53,306 nt of DNA from an uncultured Bacteroidota bacterium. Its GTDB lineage: Bacteria > Bacteroidota > Bacteroidia > Flavobacteriales_D > Sanyastnellaceae. Location: NCBI GenBank assembly GCA_903932685.1, contig CAIZGX010000057.1, positions 1 to 53,306 on the forward strand. Direction: 5' to 3'. A model generated the notes under the pieces. The model did no database searches. It was not told where the DNA came from and saw nothing but the letters and a program-made list of their open reading frames with translations. Position 1 is the stretch's first letter; each line of letters opens with the position of its first letter. Both the position numbers and the translations under genes were made by a program. Of the stretch, positions 15,542 through 27,305 are shown piece after piece.

Positions 15542-15559
15542 TAAAAAAATAACCACACC

Positions 15560-16225
15560 ATGAAATTTTTCATCGACACAGCGAATCTTGATCAAATTAG
15601 AGAGGCACAAGACCTTGGCGTTCTTGACGGAGTAACAACCAATCCTAGCTTAATGGCAAAGGAAGGTATTTCTGGAACAGACCGCGTAATGAAGCACTAT
15701 GTTGACATTTGCGAAATTGTTGGAGACGGCGATGTAAGTGCTGAAGTCATTGCTACTGACTTCGACGGTATGGTGAAAGAAGGAGAAGAATTGGCTGCAT
15801 TGCACGAGAATATCGTGGTGAAAGTTCCAATGACCAAAGACGGAGTGAAGGCGATTCGCTATTTCACAGACAAAGGAATCCGTACGAACTGTACGTTGAT
15901 TTTCTCTGCCGGACAAGCTCTTCTTGCTGCCAAAGCAGGTGCGTCATATGTTAGTCCTTTCGTTGGACGTTTGGACGATATTTCTACAGACGGTATTGAT
16001 TTGATTGAACAAATCAGAACCATCTTTGATAACTACGGATTCGATACTGAAATCCTTGCAGCTTCTGTTCGTCACCCAATGCATGTAATTGCTTGCGCAG
16101 AAATTGGAGCAGATGTTATGACCGGTCCTTTAAGCGTGATCTTGCAATTGTTGAAGCACCCGTTAACAGATATTGGATTGGCTCAATTCCTTGCCGATCA
16201 CAAGAAAGCTGCTGAAGCGAAATAA
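15560..16225 (+). CDS. fsa: Fructose-6-phosphate aldolase / transaldolase-like
   Basis: The 221-residue length and sequence fit the short FSA/TalC branch of the transaldolase family: [38 protein letters not shown] with Schiff-base Lys88, NCTLIFS, and [15 protein letters not shown]. These enzymes cleave fructose 6-phosphate to dihydroxyacetone and glyceraldehyde 3-phosphate, or act as transaldolases; sequence alone does not separate the two. It is cytosolic. The gene has its own promoter, and the YrdC-family gene begins two bases after its stop. Confidence 0.92.
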   Translation: MKFFIDTANLDQIREAQDLGVLDGVTTNPSLMAKEGISGTDRVMKHYVDICEIVGDGDVSAEVIATDFDGMVKEGEELAALHENIVVKVPMTKDGVKAIRYFTDKGIRTNCTLIFSAGQALLAAKAGASYVSPFVGRLDDISTDGIDLIEQIRTIFDNYGFDTEILAASVRHPMHVIACAEIGADVMTGPLSVILQLLKHPLTDIGLAQFLADHKKAAEAK

Positions 16226-16227
16226 TT

Positions 16228-16827
16228 TTGATAGCTAGTTCAGACAACAACGCAGATTATACTGCGGCACAAATTATTCGCAAGCAAGGGATTTGTATTC
16301 TTCCCACAGATACAGTTTATGCTTTCGCTTGTGCGTTGTCAGACAAAAAAGCAATAGAGAAAATGGCCCAATTGAAAGGCGTGCGTTTAGACAACGCGCG
16401 CTTTTCTATTGTTTGCAACGACCTTTCTCACTTAGCCACATTTACGAAGCCCATTTCAACACCGTATTATCGCGCATTGAAAAGGCATACCCCTGGCACG
16501 TTTACTTTTTTGTTGGAAGCAAGTAGCCTTGTTCCAAAACTTTTTACTTCACGCAGAACCACCATTGGTCTTCGTGTTCCCGATCACGATTTTCTTCAAC
16601 GAGTGCTCACGCACTTGGGTGAAACCATCGTAGTTTCTTCGGTCCATCGGAAAGAAAATACAGCAGAATATCCTGTGGAAGCCATTGACTTGGAAGAAGA
16701 TTGGTCAAATGACGTTGCTGAAATTTTCTTTGAAGACACTTCGAAAATGTTACTCTCTACGGTCGTAGATTTTTCTGGTTTGAATCCGGTCGTGGTTCGC
16801 CAGGGTGCAGGGGAGTGGAATCCCTGA
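16228..16827 (+). CDS. Sua5/YciO/YrdC-family protein
   Basis: This 199-residue protein has the YrdC-fold hallmarks: GICILPTDTVYAFAC near residue 20, a KGVRLDNARFSIV segment (K-R...-P loop variant), HTPGTFTFLLEA and GLRVPDH. The family makes threonylcarbamoyl-AMP for tRNA t6A37 (TsaC/Sua5) or, in YciO, a less certain activity. The usual KxR-(S/T)xxN set is only partly visible (SSVH instead of S-A-N), so YciO-like is the safer label. The only start in range is TTG at 16228, directly behind the aldolase stop, so the two are co-transcribed. Confidence 0.82.
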   Translation: MIASSDNNADYTAAQIIRKQGICILPTDTVYAFACALSDKKAIEKMAQLKGVRLDNARFSIVCNDLSHLATFTKPISTPYYRALKRHTPGTFTFLLEASSLVPKLFTSRRTTIGLRVPDHDFLQRVLTHLGETIVVSSVHRKENTAEYPVEAIDLEEDWSNDVAEIFFEDTSKMLLSTVVDFSGLNPVVVRQGAGEWNP

Positions 16828-16922
16828 ACAATATCCATAAACAATTGCTCGTTCGCAAGTTTCAGAATTAGCACATTCTCACGAAGGTGGTCTTGGTAAT
16901 TTCACATTGACAAATTGTGACT

Positions 16923-19900
16923 ATGAGAAAAATTGCACTGGGTTTTGTTTTATTTATTTTGAGCGCCACATCTGTGTTTGCTCAGAAATCGTTCGAAAAG
17001 GTTGTGCCTGAGCGTGTCTATCGCGAAGCCTTGAATCTTTTTGAGAACGAAAAGTTCGTTCCGGCGAAAGAGTCGTTTGAAAAATATCTTTCATTAACTT
17101 CTGGAAACGATAGCTATAGAGCCGATGCAGAATACTATCAGGGGCTGTGCGCCATGAATCTGTTCCATCCCGATGCGGAGTTCTTGTTAACCAACTTCGT
17201 TCGTAATCATCCCGATTCACACTGGTGTCAGAGTGTGTATTTGGAATTGGCGAACTTCAAGTACAAGAGTAAATCATACAAACAATCACTCGAGTGGTTC
17301 GATAAGGTTGAAGAAAAACAATTGTTGGCGGAAGAACGTCCCGCATTTTATTACAAGCGTGGATTCGTGAAATTCGATCAAAAGAAATATTCCGATGCGC
17401 GTGTAGATTTTGCAAAAGTGAAAGACGGTGATTCAGAATACAAAGCCGCGGCGACCTACTATTATGCCTACATGGCCTACGCAAGCAAGGATTATCAAGT
17501 AGCATTGGAGTCTTTTTTTAAATTGAAGGAAGACAAGGATTTCAAGTCGGTTGTTCCTTATTTCATTTCGCAGATTTATTATGTTCAGAAGCGATTCGAT
17601 GAGTTGTTGGCCTATGCTCCACCGTTGATCAACGCAGAAGAAAACGTAAAGAACAACTATCCGAATGCAAATGAAGAAATTGCACACTTGATTGGTGACG
17701 CCTACTTCATTCTCGAAAAATACCAAGAGGCCCTACCGTATTTAGAGAAATATCACAATTCTCCAACCGCTAAACCTTCGGTTGAAGACTACTATCAATT
17801 GGGATTTTGTTATTACCGCAACAGCAACTTCGAACGTGCTGTTGATGCCTATTCTCACTGCACGAAAGAAGATTCTCCAACTTCACAATTGGCGAACTAC
17901 AACATAGGTGATTGTTATTTGAAGTTAGAACAAAAGGAATATGCGCGTACTGCTTTCGAGGTGGCTTCCAAGCAAACGCATAACGTCGATGTGCAGGAAG
18001 ACGCTTTATTCAACTACGCGAAATTGGCTTTCGAACTTTCGTACAACCCCTTCCATGAAGCCATTTCAGCTTTTGAAGGATATCTGGAAAAGTATCCAAA
18101 TTCTGCGCGTCACGACGAAGCTTACGAGTTCTTGTTGAATGTGTATTTGAAAACAAGAAACTACGAGCGTGCGCTGACTTCATTGGATAAAATGAAGGTG
18201 AAAGACATTCGTGCAAAAACGTCTTATCAGATTGTTGCCTTCAACCGCGGTGTTGAATTGTACCAGGCTGAAAGCTTCGCGAAGTCTGAAGAGTTCTTTA
18301 CGAAATCGCTGGAATATCCTGTGAGCACATACCTCATGGCACAGGCGAAATATTGGATGGGAGAGATCAACTACCGTCAGAATAAATATCCTAAGGCGAA
18401 GGAATACTATCAAGCGTGCATTGCTGAACCAGCAGCGTTCAATTCTGAGTATTATGCCTTGGCAAACTACAGTTTGGGATACACGTATTTTAAATTGGGC
18501 GTGGCGCAAAAAGACTACGATGCATCTAAGCCTTATTACTCCAATGCCAATACAGCTTTTAGAAAATATGTCGATTCCAATGAAGCAAATGATTTGAAAA
18601 AAGGCGATGCATACTTGCGCATAGGAGATTGCTTCTTCGTTTCAAAAAGCTACAAGCAAGCCATAGAAAGTTATTCCAAAGGAACACCAGCGCAGAAAGA
18701 TTACATCCTTTATCAAAAGGCGCTTTGCGAAGGGTATGAAGGAAACAATTCTGCGAAAATTAACTTATTGAAGTCGTTAGTAGATTCTGAGAGCAATTCG
18801 AAGTTTAAAGTAGATGCAGCATTTGAATTAGGAACTACCTACCTCAGCGCCGGAAGCAATGCTGAAGCTAAGACAGTATTCTTACAGTTGATGGCCGATG
18901 AGCCTACTTCCAACTACACCAGAAGAATTTTAGTGAATTTGTGCTTGATCTATCGCAATGAAGAGAACGACGCGAAGGTGAAGTCTACGTGGAACACGCT
19001 ATACGCTAACTACGGGAACGATAAGATTATTCTCGATGCTTTGGAGATTGTTAAGCCGGTATTGATCGATGATATTGAATTCCAAAATCAGATTACGCAT
19101 TTAACTGTTGCAGATGTGAGTGCTTTAGAAATTGAAGAAGGCGTCTTCACCAAAGCTTCTGCTCCTGCTTATGCTGGAGAATGCGCAAAAGCAAAAGGAA
19201 AGCTTGAATCATATTTGAATCAATATCCAAATGCCATTCATGCCGCTGAAGCGAATTTTTTGTTGGCCGACTGTTTCAAAAACGAAGGAAATAAAGAGTC
19301 AGCAATTGTCTATTATGAGCGTGTGATTGCCTTACCATTCTCCGACTTCACCGAAGAGGCCTTGAACAACGCCGCAGACATTCGCCTTCAACAAGGGGAA
19401 TATGCGAATGCCATAGGACATTTGTTAAAAATTGAGAGTGCTGCTGTTTCGAAGAAGAGTGTGGAAGATGCACAAATGGCTTTGCTAGTTGCGTATTACA
19501 GCATTGAAGAAATGGGATTGGCACGCGAATATGCAGACAAGGTTATTGCAGACGCTGCGGCCAATGCCGACAATCGCGCGAAGGCTTATCTCTGGAGAGC
19601 ACGTATGAAGATGAAAGAAGAAGAGTTCTCAAGTGCTTTGGAAGATTACACTGAAGTTGCGAAACGCGGCGGTGAAGGAGCGGCTGAAGCGGCCTATCAA
19701 AATGCATTCGTCGAATTCAAGATGAATGAAATTGAAAAAGCCGAGAAGTCAATTTTCAAGGTGATTGAAAAGTATACTGCGTTTGATAAGTGGAAGTACG
19801 AGTCGTTCTTGCTGCTGTCTGACATATATGTGGCGAAGCCAGATTATTATCAAGCAAGAAAGACATTGGATGCCATTATTTCCAAAGTAAAAAACCCGGA

Positions 19901-20030
19901 TATTTTAGCACGTGCAGAGCAAAAGAAAATCGCGTTAGAACTTTTGGAAAACCCAAAGCCGAGGGCGGTAGAGATTCCTATTGACAACACAGATGAGAAT
20001 ATTCAAAACGATGAGTTCCATGAAGAATAA
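16923..20030 (+). CDS. Large periplasmic tetratricopeptide-repeat protein
   Basis: The 1035-residue product starts with a signal peptide (MRKIALGFVLFILSATSVFAQ); an ATG two codons upstream is the alternative. The remainder is a near-continuous series of TPR-like helix pairs, for example YREALNLFENEKFVPAKESF, EYYQGLCAMNLF, YYQLGFCYYRNSNFERAVDAY and YWMGEINYRQNKYPKAKEYY. That makes it a long superhelical scaffold. Its stop overlaps the start of the outer-membrane barrel gene, and TPR-plus-barrel pairs of this kind recur in Bacteroidota. An envelope assembly or docking role is therefore likely, but the client is unknown. Confidence 0.85.
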   Translation: MRKIALGFVLFILSATSVFAQKSFEKVVPERVYREALNLFENEKFVPAKESFEKYLSLTSGNDSYRADAEYYQGLCAMNLFHPDAEFLLTNFVRNHPDSHWCQSVYLELANFKYKSKSYKQSLEWFDKVEEKQLLAEERPAFYYKRGFVKFDQKKYSDARVDFAKVKDGDSEYKAAATYYYAYMAYASKDYQVALESFFKLKEDKDFKSVVPYFISQIYYVQKRFDELLAYAPPLINAEENVKNNYPNANEEIAHLIGDAYFILEKYQEALPYLEKYHNSPTAKPSVEDYYQLGFCYYRNSNFERAVDAYSHCTKEDSPTSQLANYNIGDCYLKLEQKEYARTAFEVASKQTHNVDVQEDALFNYAKLAFELSYNPFHEAISAFEGYLEKYPNSARHDEAYEFLLNVYLKTRNYERALTSLDKMKVKDIRAKTSYQIVAFNRGVELYQAESFAKSEEFFTKSLEYPVSTYLMAQAKYWMGEINYRQNKYPKAKEYYQACIAEPAAFNSEYYALANYSLGYTYFKLGVAQKDYDASKPYYSNANTAFRKYVDSNEANDLKKGDAYLRIGDCFFVSKSYKQAIESYSKGTPAQKDYILYQKALCEGYEGNNSAKINLLKSLVDSESNSKFKVDAAFELGTTYLSAGSNAEAKTVFLQLMADEPTSNYTRRILVNLCLIYRNEENDAKVKSTWNTLYANYGNDKIILDALEIVKPVLIDDIEFQNQITHLTVADVSALEIEEGVFTKASAPAYAGECAKAKGKLESYLNQYPNAIHAAEANFLLADCFKNEGNKESAIVYYERVIALPFSDFTEEALNNAADIRLQQGEYANAIGHLLKIESAAVSKKSVEDAQMALLVAYYSIEEMGLAREYADKVIADAAANADNRAKAYLWRARMKMKEEEFSSALEDYTEVAKRGGEGAAEAAYQNAFVEFKMNEIEKAEKSIFKVIEKYTAFDKWKYESFLLLSDIYVAKPDYYQARKTLDAIISKVKNPDILARAEQKKIALELLENPKPRAVEIPIDNTDENIQNDEFHEE

Positions 20031-21777
20031 ATTGAAAACAATACTACTGGCTGTGGGTTTTGCTGCAGCTTCTACACCGGCTTTTGCGCAGGTTGACAGT
20101 GTGCTTATTCAGAGCGCGCAATTCGTTGGGGATTTGAATATCTTTTTGCGCGATGCGAATAAAATCTCGAATCAGCCTTTCGTCATTGAAACGGAAACCA
20201 ATGCTTCATTAATGAAGTACAACATGCTTCCCACCCGACTCATTTCTTTTACACAACCGGCGACTATTTTGTCTTCGAATTTCCCGATGGAAAAGAAGTT
20301 GAAGAAGCTTCAAAACGGATGGGTGGATGTTTCTTTCGGAAGCTATGTTACACCCAAGGTAGATGCGTATTACACCGATGGAAGATCGAAGAAAGGGGAT
20401 TGGGGTGTTCTCTACGGACACCAAAGTTCGAACACGAATTTTGAGGTGCTTTCTGGAGCCGATCTTCCAACCACGTTCAGTGATAACCATGCAACGTTAT
20501 GGGGCAAGCGTTTTTACAAGAAAACAGTGGCCGATGCGAAGTTCAATTGGAACAGAAATGTGACCAATTGGTATGGAATAGATTCTTCGCAACAAAGTTA
20601 TTTCTCGGACTATGCGAAGTTGAAACAAACGATGAATGTGTATAGCGGTAATATAGGTATTCACACCTTTGACAGAGATAGTAACGATTTGAATTGGTGG
20701 GGAAAGGCAGGGTATCGCTTGGCTTCAGATGCATTCAATTCGAACGAGCACTTTGTTGACGTGAGCGGCGGCGCAAGTAAATTGGTGAAGACCGAAGTGT
20801 TTAGTGGAGAATTCGGAATGACTTACAATCAGTTTAATTCAACCGGATTGGATTGGTCTCCAGATTATGCGAATACTTGGGGTGAGGGTGATTCGTTGAG
20901 GTCTATCCGAACTTTTGATAACGCAATTGTTCGCTTCATTCCAACGGCATATACCGTTTACAAGGATCTTCGCGTGAAGATCGGAATGGCCCTTTACATG
21001 CAATCGCGCGGAGAGCAACGCGGACACTTTTATCCGCAAGCTGAAGTGAGTTACAGCATCCTCGATGGAATGTTTGTTCCTTATGCTGGAATTAAAGGCT
21101 CTTTGGCACCGACAACGTATTACGGTTTATACAATCAGAATCCATTCGTAGTTGTTCAACCGCAATTGCTGAATCAGAATAACAAGATGCAATTGTATGG
21201 CGGTGTAAGTGGTTCAATTTCGCGACGTGTGAATTACACCGTTGGTGCAGAACTTAACAAGATTGAAAATTTTGCTTTCTTCGTGAATGACAGTTTGTTT
21301 TCTAGGGGAAATATGCAAGGAGTTTTGTACGACAATTTGAGAGTTGCGAAGGCAAAAGGTGAAATTGAAGTTTTAGGTGGAAAGAAATGGAGTGCGAAAA
21401 TCGGAGGTTCTTATTCTTATTTCGAAACCGACCAACAATATGCGTGGCAATTACCGAATCTACAGTTCTCGGCAGAGGCGTCGTATAATTTGAACTCGAA
21501 GTTTAAGTTTAATTTCCAAGGTATGTATTACGGCGAGCGCTGGGCGAAGTCAGTGCTGCCTGTTACAGGTAGAGATGCAGCATTGCAATTGGACGGCTCT
21601 TACGTCTACAAAATGAAAGGATTCGTAGACGTGAATTTGCGCACTTCGTATACCTATAATGAGCGTTTTTCTGCTTATTTGCAGTTCAACAATATCTTGG
21701 CTCAGAAATACGCTATTTACAGCGGAATTCCAACGCAGCGCTTCTTCGCTGCCTTGGGGGCTTCTTATTCGTTCTAA
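20020..21777 (+). CDS. Outer-membrane beta-barrel protein, TonB-receptor-like without plug
   Basis: I choose ATG 20020 because MKNKLKTILLAVGFAAASTPAFAQ is a clean signal peptide; ATGs at 20011 or earlier only add charged residues. The 585-residue mature region is rich in alternating aromatic strands and ends in ALGASYSF, with a terminal Phe as in barrel proteins. The C-terminal VDVNLRTSYTYNERFSAYLQFNNIL resembles the last strands of TonB-dependent receptors. The N-terminal plug domain and TonB box are not evident. The gene overlaps the TPR gene by about 11 bases, which implies coupled translation and a joint function. A strong terminator follows. Confidence 0.8.
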   Translation: MKNKLKTILLAVGFAAASTPAFAQVDSVLIQSAQFVGDLNIFLRDANKISNQPFVIETETNASLMKYNMLPTRLISFTQPATILSSNFPMEKKLKKLQNGWVDVSFGSYVTPKVDAYYTDGRSKKGDWGVLYGHQSSNTNFEVLSGADLPTTFSDNHATLWGKRFYKKTVADAKFNWNRNVTNWYGIDSSQQSYFSDYAKLKQTMNVYSGNIGIHTFDRDSNDLNWWGKAGYRLASDAFNSNEHFVDVSGGASKLVKTEVFSGEFGMTYNQFNSTGLDWSPDYANTWGEGDSLRSIRTFDNAIVRFIPTAYTVYKDLRVKIGMALYMQSRGEQRGHFYPQAEVSYSILDGMFVPYAGIKGSLAPTTYYGLYNQNPFVVVQPQLLNQNNKMQLYGGVSGSISRRVNYTVGAELNKIENFAFFVNDSLFSRGNMQGVLYDNLRVAKAKGEIEVLGGKKWSAKIGGSYSYFETDQQYAWQLPNLQFSAEASYNLNSKFKFNFQGMYYGERWAKSVLPVTGRDAALQLDGSYVYKMKGFVDVNLRTSYTYNERFSAYLQFNNILAQKYAIYSGIPTQRFFAALGASYSF

Positions 21778-21813
21778 AGTAGCAATTTGTTAACGAAATG
21801 TTCATAAAACTAA

Positions 21814-21836
21814 GGGGGCTTCGGCCCCCGTTTTTT
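21814..21836 (+). terminator. Rho-independent terminator
   Basis: A GGGGGC-TTCG-GCCCCC hairpin followed by G and six T ends the TPR/barrel operon. Confidence 0.88.
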
Positions 21837-21857
21837 GCTACAGCAATGGGGCTTTCG

Positions 21858-21865
21858 TAACTTTG
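21858..21865 (+). promoter_or_regulatory. -7 box (TAACTTTG) upstream of gyrB
   Basis: TTG at 21835-21837, 20 bases, then TAACTTTG. This gives a gyrB leader of roughly 75 bases. The TTG overlaps the T run of the upstream terminator. Confidence 0.55.
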
Positions 21866-21924
21866 GTCACCTTGAAAAAATGGGCTTGTCCCAATCTTCA
21901 ATCTGTAATAAAAAAGTTAGATAA

Positions 21925-23904
<1,980 letters not shown>

Positions 23905-23948
23905 CGACACTCTCTCTGCTTTGCGGCAGAGCAGGGTAACCTGCAAGA

Positions 23949-23975
23949 ATAAGGGCCTCCTTCGGAGGCCCTTAT
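23949..23975. terminator. Rho-independent terminator after gyrB
   Basis: A 12-bp stem (ATAAGGGCCTCC / GGAGGCCCTTAT) with a TTC loop. It is nearly symmetrical, so it may also stop the convergent mazG transcript. Confidence 0.85.
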
Positions 23976-23994
23976 TTATTTCAACGAAGTTGAA

Positions 23995-24327
23995 TTACTT
24001 CAATTTCTCATTGTTCAAATGTCGCGTGGCATCGCGCTCGGTTTTCTTGGCCATGTTTTTTTCGAAGGCTTCTTGTAAATTGATTCCGGTCTGATTTGCG
24101 AGGCAAATCAGAACGAAAAGAACATCGGCCATTTCATCGCCGAGGTCTTTGGCTTTGTCGCTTTCTTTTTCGCTTTGCTCGCCGTAGCGGCGGGCAATGA
24201 TGCGAGCGACTTCACCGACTTCTTCAGACAGCATTGCCATGTTGGTGAGCTCGCTGAAATAACGAACGCCAACTGTTTTAATCCATTCGTCTACTTGCGC
24301 TTGTAGCGCATTCAAATCTTTTTCCAT
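23995..24327 (-). CDS. MazG-like nucleotide pyrophosphohydrolase
   Basis: This 110-residue single-domain all-alpha NTP pyrophosphatase has the metal-binding pair EExxE (Glu35, Glu36, Glu39 in LSEEVGEV) and ExxD (Glu65-Asp68 in GDEMADV). Enzymes of this size hydrolyse NTPs or dNTPs, often non-canonical ones, to the monophosphate and pyrophosphate; the substrate is not readable. The start codon overlaps the stop of the upstream sugar transporter (TAATG), so the two are co-transcribed although no functional link is obvious. Confidence 0.88.
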   Translation of the reverse strand: MEKDLNALQAQVDEWIKTVGVRYFSELTNMAMLSEEVGEVARIIARRYGEQSEKESDKAKDLGDEMADVLFVLICLANQTGINLQEAFEKNMAKKTERDATRHLNNEKLK

Positions 24328-25748
24328 TAATGACCTCCAGCCATTTCACCAATTTGAATGTTTTGCTTTTTCAAAATTCCTTTCACGCGGTAGGCGTAGA
24401 AAGCCAAGTAAGCAAAACATGCAACGCCTACGAAGTAAGAATACTGAATACCTAAATAAGCGTCATCAGACAACGCTCCTTGTGCCACAGAAATAAATCC
24501 ACCGCCCATAATCATCATAATTAAAAGACTTGAACCTGTATTTGTTCTGCTTCCCAATCCTGCTATTCCCAAAGTGAAAATACAAGGCCACAAGGTGCTG
24601 CAGAACAATCCAACAGACATAAACGCAAACACGCTAATCATTCCAGATGCGAAAATTCCAACCAACAATGCAACAATACCCAAAAGTGAATACATCAACA
24701 ATTGCTTTATCGGATTCCCCTCACTTATTTTATCTGCTGCAATTAGTACAAGCACTAAACCTAAATACGGATAGAAGTCTTTTACCGCGTGACCAGCAAT
24801 GGCATTCACTGTCATGAAAATTCCAAATGCCGCGAAAGGTAGAATAATATTCAATTTGCTTTTCAACGATTGTGAAATGTTGAATGATCCCGCAGCACTG
24901 GTCCAACGCCCAATCATTAAACTCGCCCAGAACAAAGAAACAAACGGAGCAATAGCGCTCTCTTCGGTTCCCAATTTTTGCTTCATGAATTCAGGAAGAT
25001 TACTCGCCGTAGAAACTTCAACACCCACATACAAGAAGATGGCAAGCATACCCATAGACAACTGCGGGTACTTCAAAATAGAAAGCAAGCTTGCATTGTC
25101 ATTGTCAGATTTTACGGTCTCAATTTTATCTGGAACAGAAGAGAACTTGAACATAACAGCAGCAAGTACAAATGCAGCTCCTAAAACCAAATACGGAATT
25201 TGAACCGCTTTCAAGTCTAAGGTCGTTGGACCAGATCCTATTCCACCAAAGATTGCAAACGAAACAATAACAGGTCCTATCGTCGTTCCAACGTTGTTAA
25301 TTCCACCGGCTAAACTTAAACGCTGATTCCCTGTTGCAGGATCTCCCATTTGAATGGCCAATGGATTCGCAGCAATTTGCTGAAGAGAAAATCCAAGTCC
25401 AACAATGAAGAGTCCTGAAATAAGCAACTCGAAAGATGCCGTGTTCGAAGCAGGAATGAACAACAACGTTCCGCATGCGGAAATTAAAAGTCCAAGCGCT
25501 AATCCGTTTCTATACCCCAACGAATTCAAAATGTCTCGCTTCATGAATGCTGAAACGGCGAAATACACAAGCGAACCCACCGTGTATGCAACGTAAAAAG
25601 CAAAAGAAATTAATTGCGACTGCATTTGAGAAAGGTTCAACGCTTTCTTGAATACTGGAATTAAGATGTCGTTACTTGCTGCAACGAATCCCCAGAAAAA
25701 GAAAATCGAGATTAAGGTTGCCAATGCGCCTTTAGGTGCTTTTTGCAT
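24327..25748 (-). CDS. MFS sugar transporter, FucP/GlcP family
   Basis: The 473-residue protein has about 12-14 membrane segments. The start region (LISIFFFWGFVAASNDILIPVFKKAL) and GLGFSLQQIAANPLAIQMGDP are typical of the fucose/glucose-galactose permease group of the major facilitator superfamily. Such carriers import hexoses by proton (or sodium) symport across the inner membrane. The specific sugar is not determinable, and no sugar-metabolism genes are adjacent. The middle contains a charged cytoplasmic loop around residues 205-220, as expected between the two halves. Confidence 0.88.
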   Translation of the reverse strand: MQKAPKGALATLISIFFFWGFVAASNDILIPVFKKALNLSQMQSQLISFAFYVAYTVGSLVYFAVSAFMKRDILNSLGYRNGLALGLLISACGTLLFIPASNTASFELLISGLFIVGLGFSLQQIAANPLAIQMGDPATGNQRLSLAGGINNVGTTIGPVIVSFAIFGGIGSGPTTLDLKAVQIPYLVLGAAFVLAAVMFKFSSVPDKIETVKSDNDNASLLSILKYPQLSMGMLAIFLYVGVEVSTASNLPEFMKQKLGTEESAIAPFVSLFWASLMIGRWTSAAGSFNISQSLKSKLNIILPFAAFGIFMTVNAIAGHAVKDFYPYLGLVLVLIAADKISEGNPIKQLLMYSLLGIVALLVGIFASGMISVFAFMSVGLFCSTLWPCIFTLGIAGLGSRTNTGSSLLIMMIMGGGFISVAQGALSDDAYLGIQYSYFVGVACFAYLAFYAYRVKGILKKQNIQIGEMAGGH

Positions 25749-25814
25749 GTTGTTTTGGTTTAAGGTTTAGACTGCAATATAATAATGTAATTTCTACAAT
25801 AAGTATAACTGTTG

Positions 25815-27305
25815 TTATTTCTTGTTCTTGCGAAGAATCTCCTCCCACTTCTGTTGAATGCCTTCCGCAGGAAGGGGCGTGTATTCATATTGAAGCAAGC
25901 CTTTGAAATTTGTCTGTATGGCATACGGCACAGCGCCTATGCGAAGGTCTTGCATCAGTTTGAAGTCATTTCCGCCATACAATATTTCCATGTTTTCAAG
26001 CTTCAGTGGTGCTATTGTTTTCTCGAAAGACTCGAAAGTCTCGTGCATGCCTATGACCACAATTCGAAAATCATTTTTGTATTTTGAAGCCATGTGGTTC
26101 AAGAGCGCAAGATCACGCTGACACGATTTGCCCTCATTAAAGAAATACAAATACATGTTCCGATCGCAATGCTCCGTGAATTTCCATTTATCGTTATTCG
26201 AATTAATCAAAGTGAAGTCAGGCAAAACACTGTTTCTTTTCAATCCTGAAAACTCAATATCACAAGCCTTCGCCAATTGTTTACTCGTTTCGAATTTACT
26301 GGTGCTCTCAATCATGGAAAGAATTCTTTTTATCAGTACCGGACTTTGGGCACGCGTGTAATAATTTTTGCGTAACGCAGCAATGAGAATGAGTTCTTCC
26401 AATTGCGCGTAGTGTGTGCTATCTGGATTTAAATAGTGAATAATCGGCTCTGCAGTCTTTGCTGTTTCCATCAGCGCGGTAAACGCTTGCGCATCGCGGG
26501 TATTCAACGAAGGATCTAAATAGTTGGAAGCGGCTAGCTCTAACCATTTAATGAAGGCTGAGTTTTTTAAATCAATGTATTGACTTGCCGTCTCAAGATT
26601 TACCGGGGAATTAGCTAAAAGACGCAAAGTAAAAATTTCACATGCAGCGTAATTTTGCAGAAACGAGTCTTTCTTGAATTCAGGTTCAAACAACGACTGC
26701 ATTTTGTTTTCAAGCGATTCAATTTGTCTGAGGAAGTTCACTTGAGCCGATGCGTATTTCGAAGAGTCTTCCTTCGATTTGAATTTCACCAAATCCGATT
26801 TCGGATTGTTCTCTTGCATGCGTGAAGTAGCCGCTTCGTTTTGATGAGAATTTGAGAGTAAATAATTGAAAGAATTTTCAGAAAGGAATTTGGCTATTTC
26901 AGTATTGATTTCTCCAATAACGGCATTCGTTCGATCAGCACTGTTGTTTTCAATCCGCGCTTCCCAACTGCGAATGAGCCCGTTCTGTGTTAGCGTTGTG
27001 TCCGCCGAAAGAAATTCAACCACATACGTTTGCTTCGGATTCACCCACAAGGATATCTGCGCATTGCTGGCACACAAATACAAATTCTCTTTTTGTTTGG
27101 TTGGAATTTTTAATTCGAATTCTCCTTTTGCATTCGCTGTAGTTTGGGCTACAATGTTTAAATTTTGCGTCAACCCATCCGTTGTAAAACAAGCGTATAC
27201 TTTATTGTTGGAAGTCACCGCGCCAGATCCTTTAATGGTCACATCTTGACCAAAAAAAAAGTGAGCGCTGAAAAGAAAAAATACAATTGAAATGTGCTTC
27301 ATCAT
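25815..27305 (-). CDS. Secreted thioredoxin-fold protein lacking the CxxC motif
   Basis: A 496-residue exported protein (signal peptide MMKHISIVFFLFSAHFFFGQ; two consecutive ATGs make the first residue ambiguous). The N-terminal part (about 20-110) looks like a DUF4369-type beta domain (ITIKGSG-like start, GEFELKIP). The last 150 residues have the TlpA/thioredoxin layout (YLYFFNEGKSCQRDLALLNHM, FRIVVIGMHETFESF, VPYAIQTNFKG). The redox site WCxxC is replaced by GKSCQRD with a single Cys, so it is unlikely to be an oxidoreductase. Its start overlaps the coaD stop. It may be the last gene of the DUF3822 operon. Confidence 0.75.
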   Translation of the reverse strand: MMKHISIVFFLFSAHFFFGQDVTIKGSGAVTSNNKVYACFTTDGLTQNLNIVAQTTANAKGEFELKIPTKQKENLYLCASNAQISLWVNPKQTYVVEFLSADTTLTQNGLIRSWEARIENNSADRTNAVIGEINTEIAKFLSENSFNYLLSNSHQNEAATSRMQENNPKSDLVKFKSKEDSSKYASAQVNFLRQIESLENKMQSLFEPEFKKDSFLQNYAACEIFTLRLLANSPVNLETASQYIDLKNSAFIKWLELAASNYLDPSLNTRDAQAFTALMETAKTAEPIIHYLNPDSTHYAQLEELILIAALRKNYYTRAQSPVLIKRILSMIESTSKFETSKQLAKACDIEFSGLKRNSVLPDFTLINSNNDKWKFTEHCDRNMYLYFFNEGKSCQRDLALLNHMASKYKNDFRIVVIGMHETFESFEKTIAPLKLENMEILYGGNDFKLMQDLRIGAVPYAIQTNFKGLLQYEYTPLPAEGIQQKWEEILRKNKK

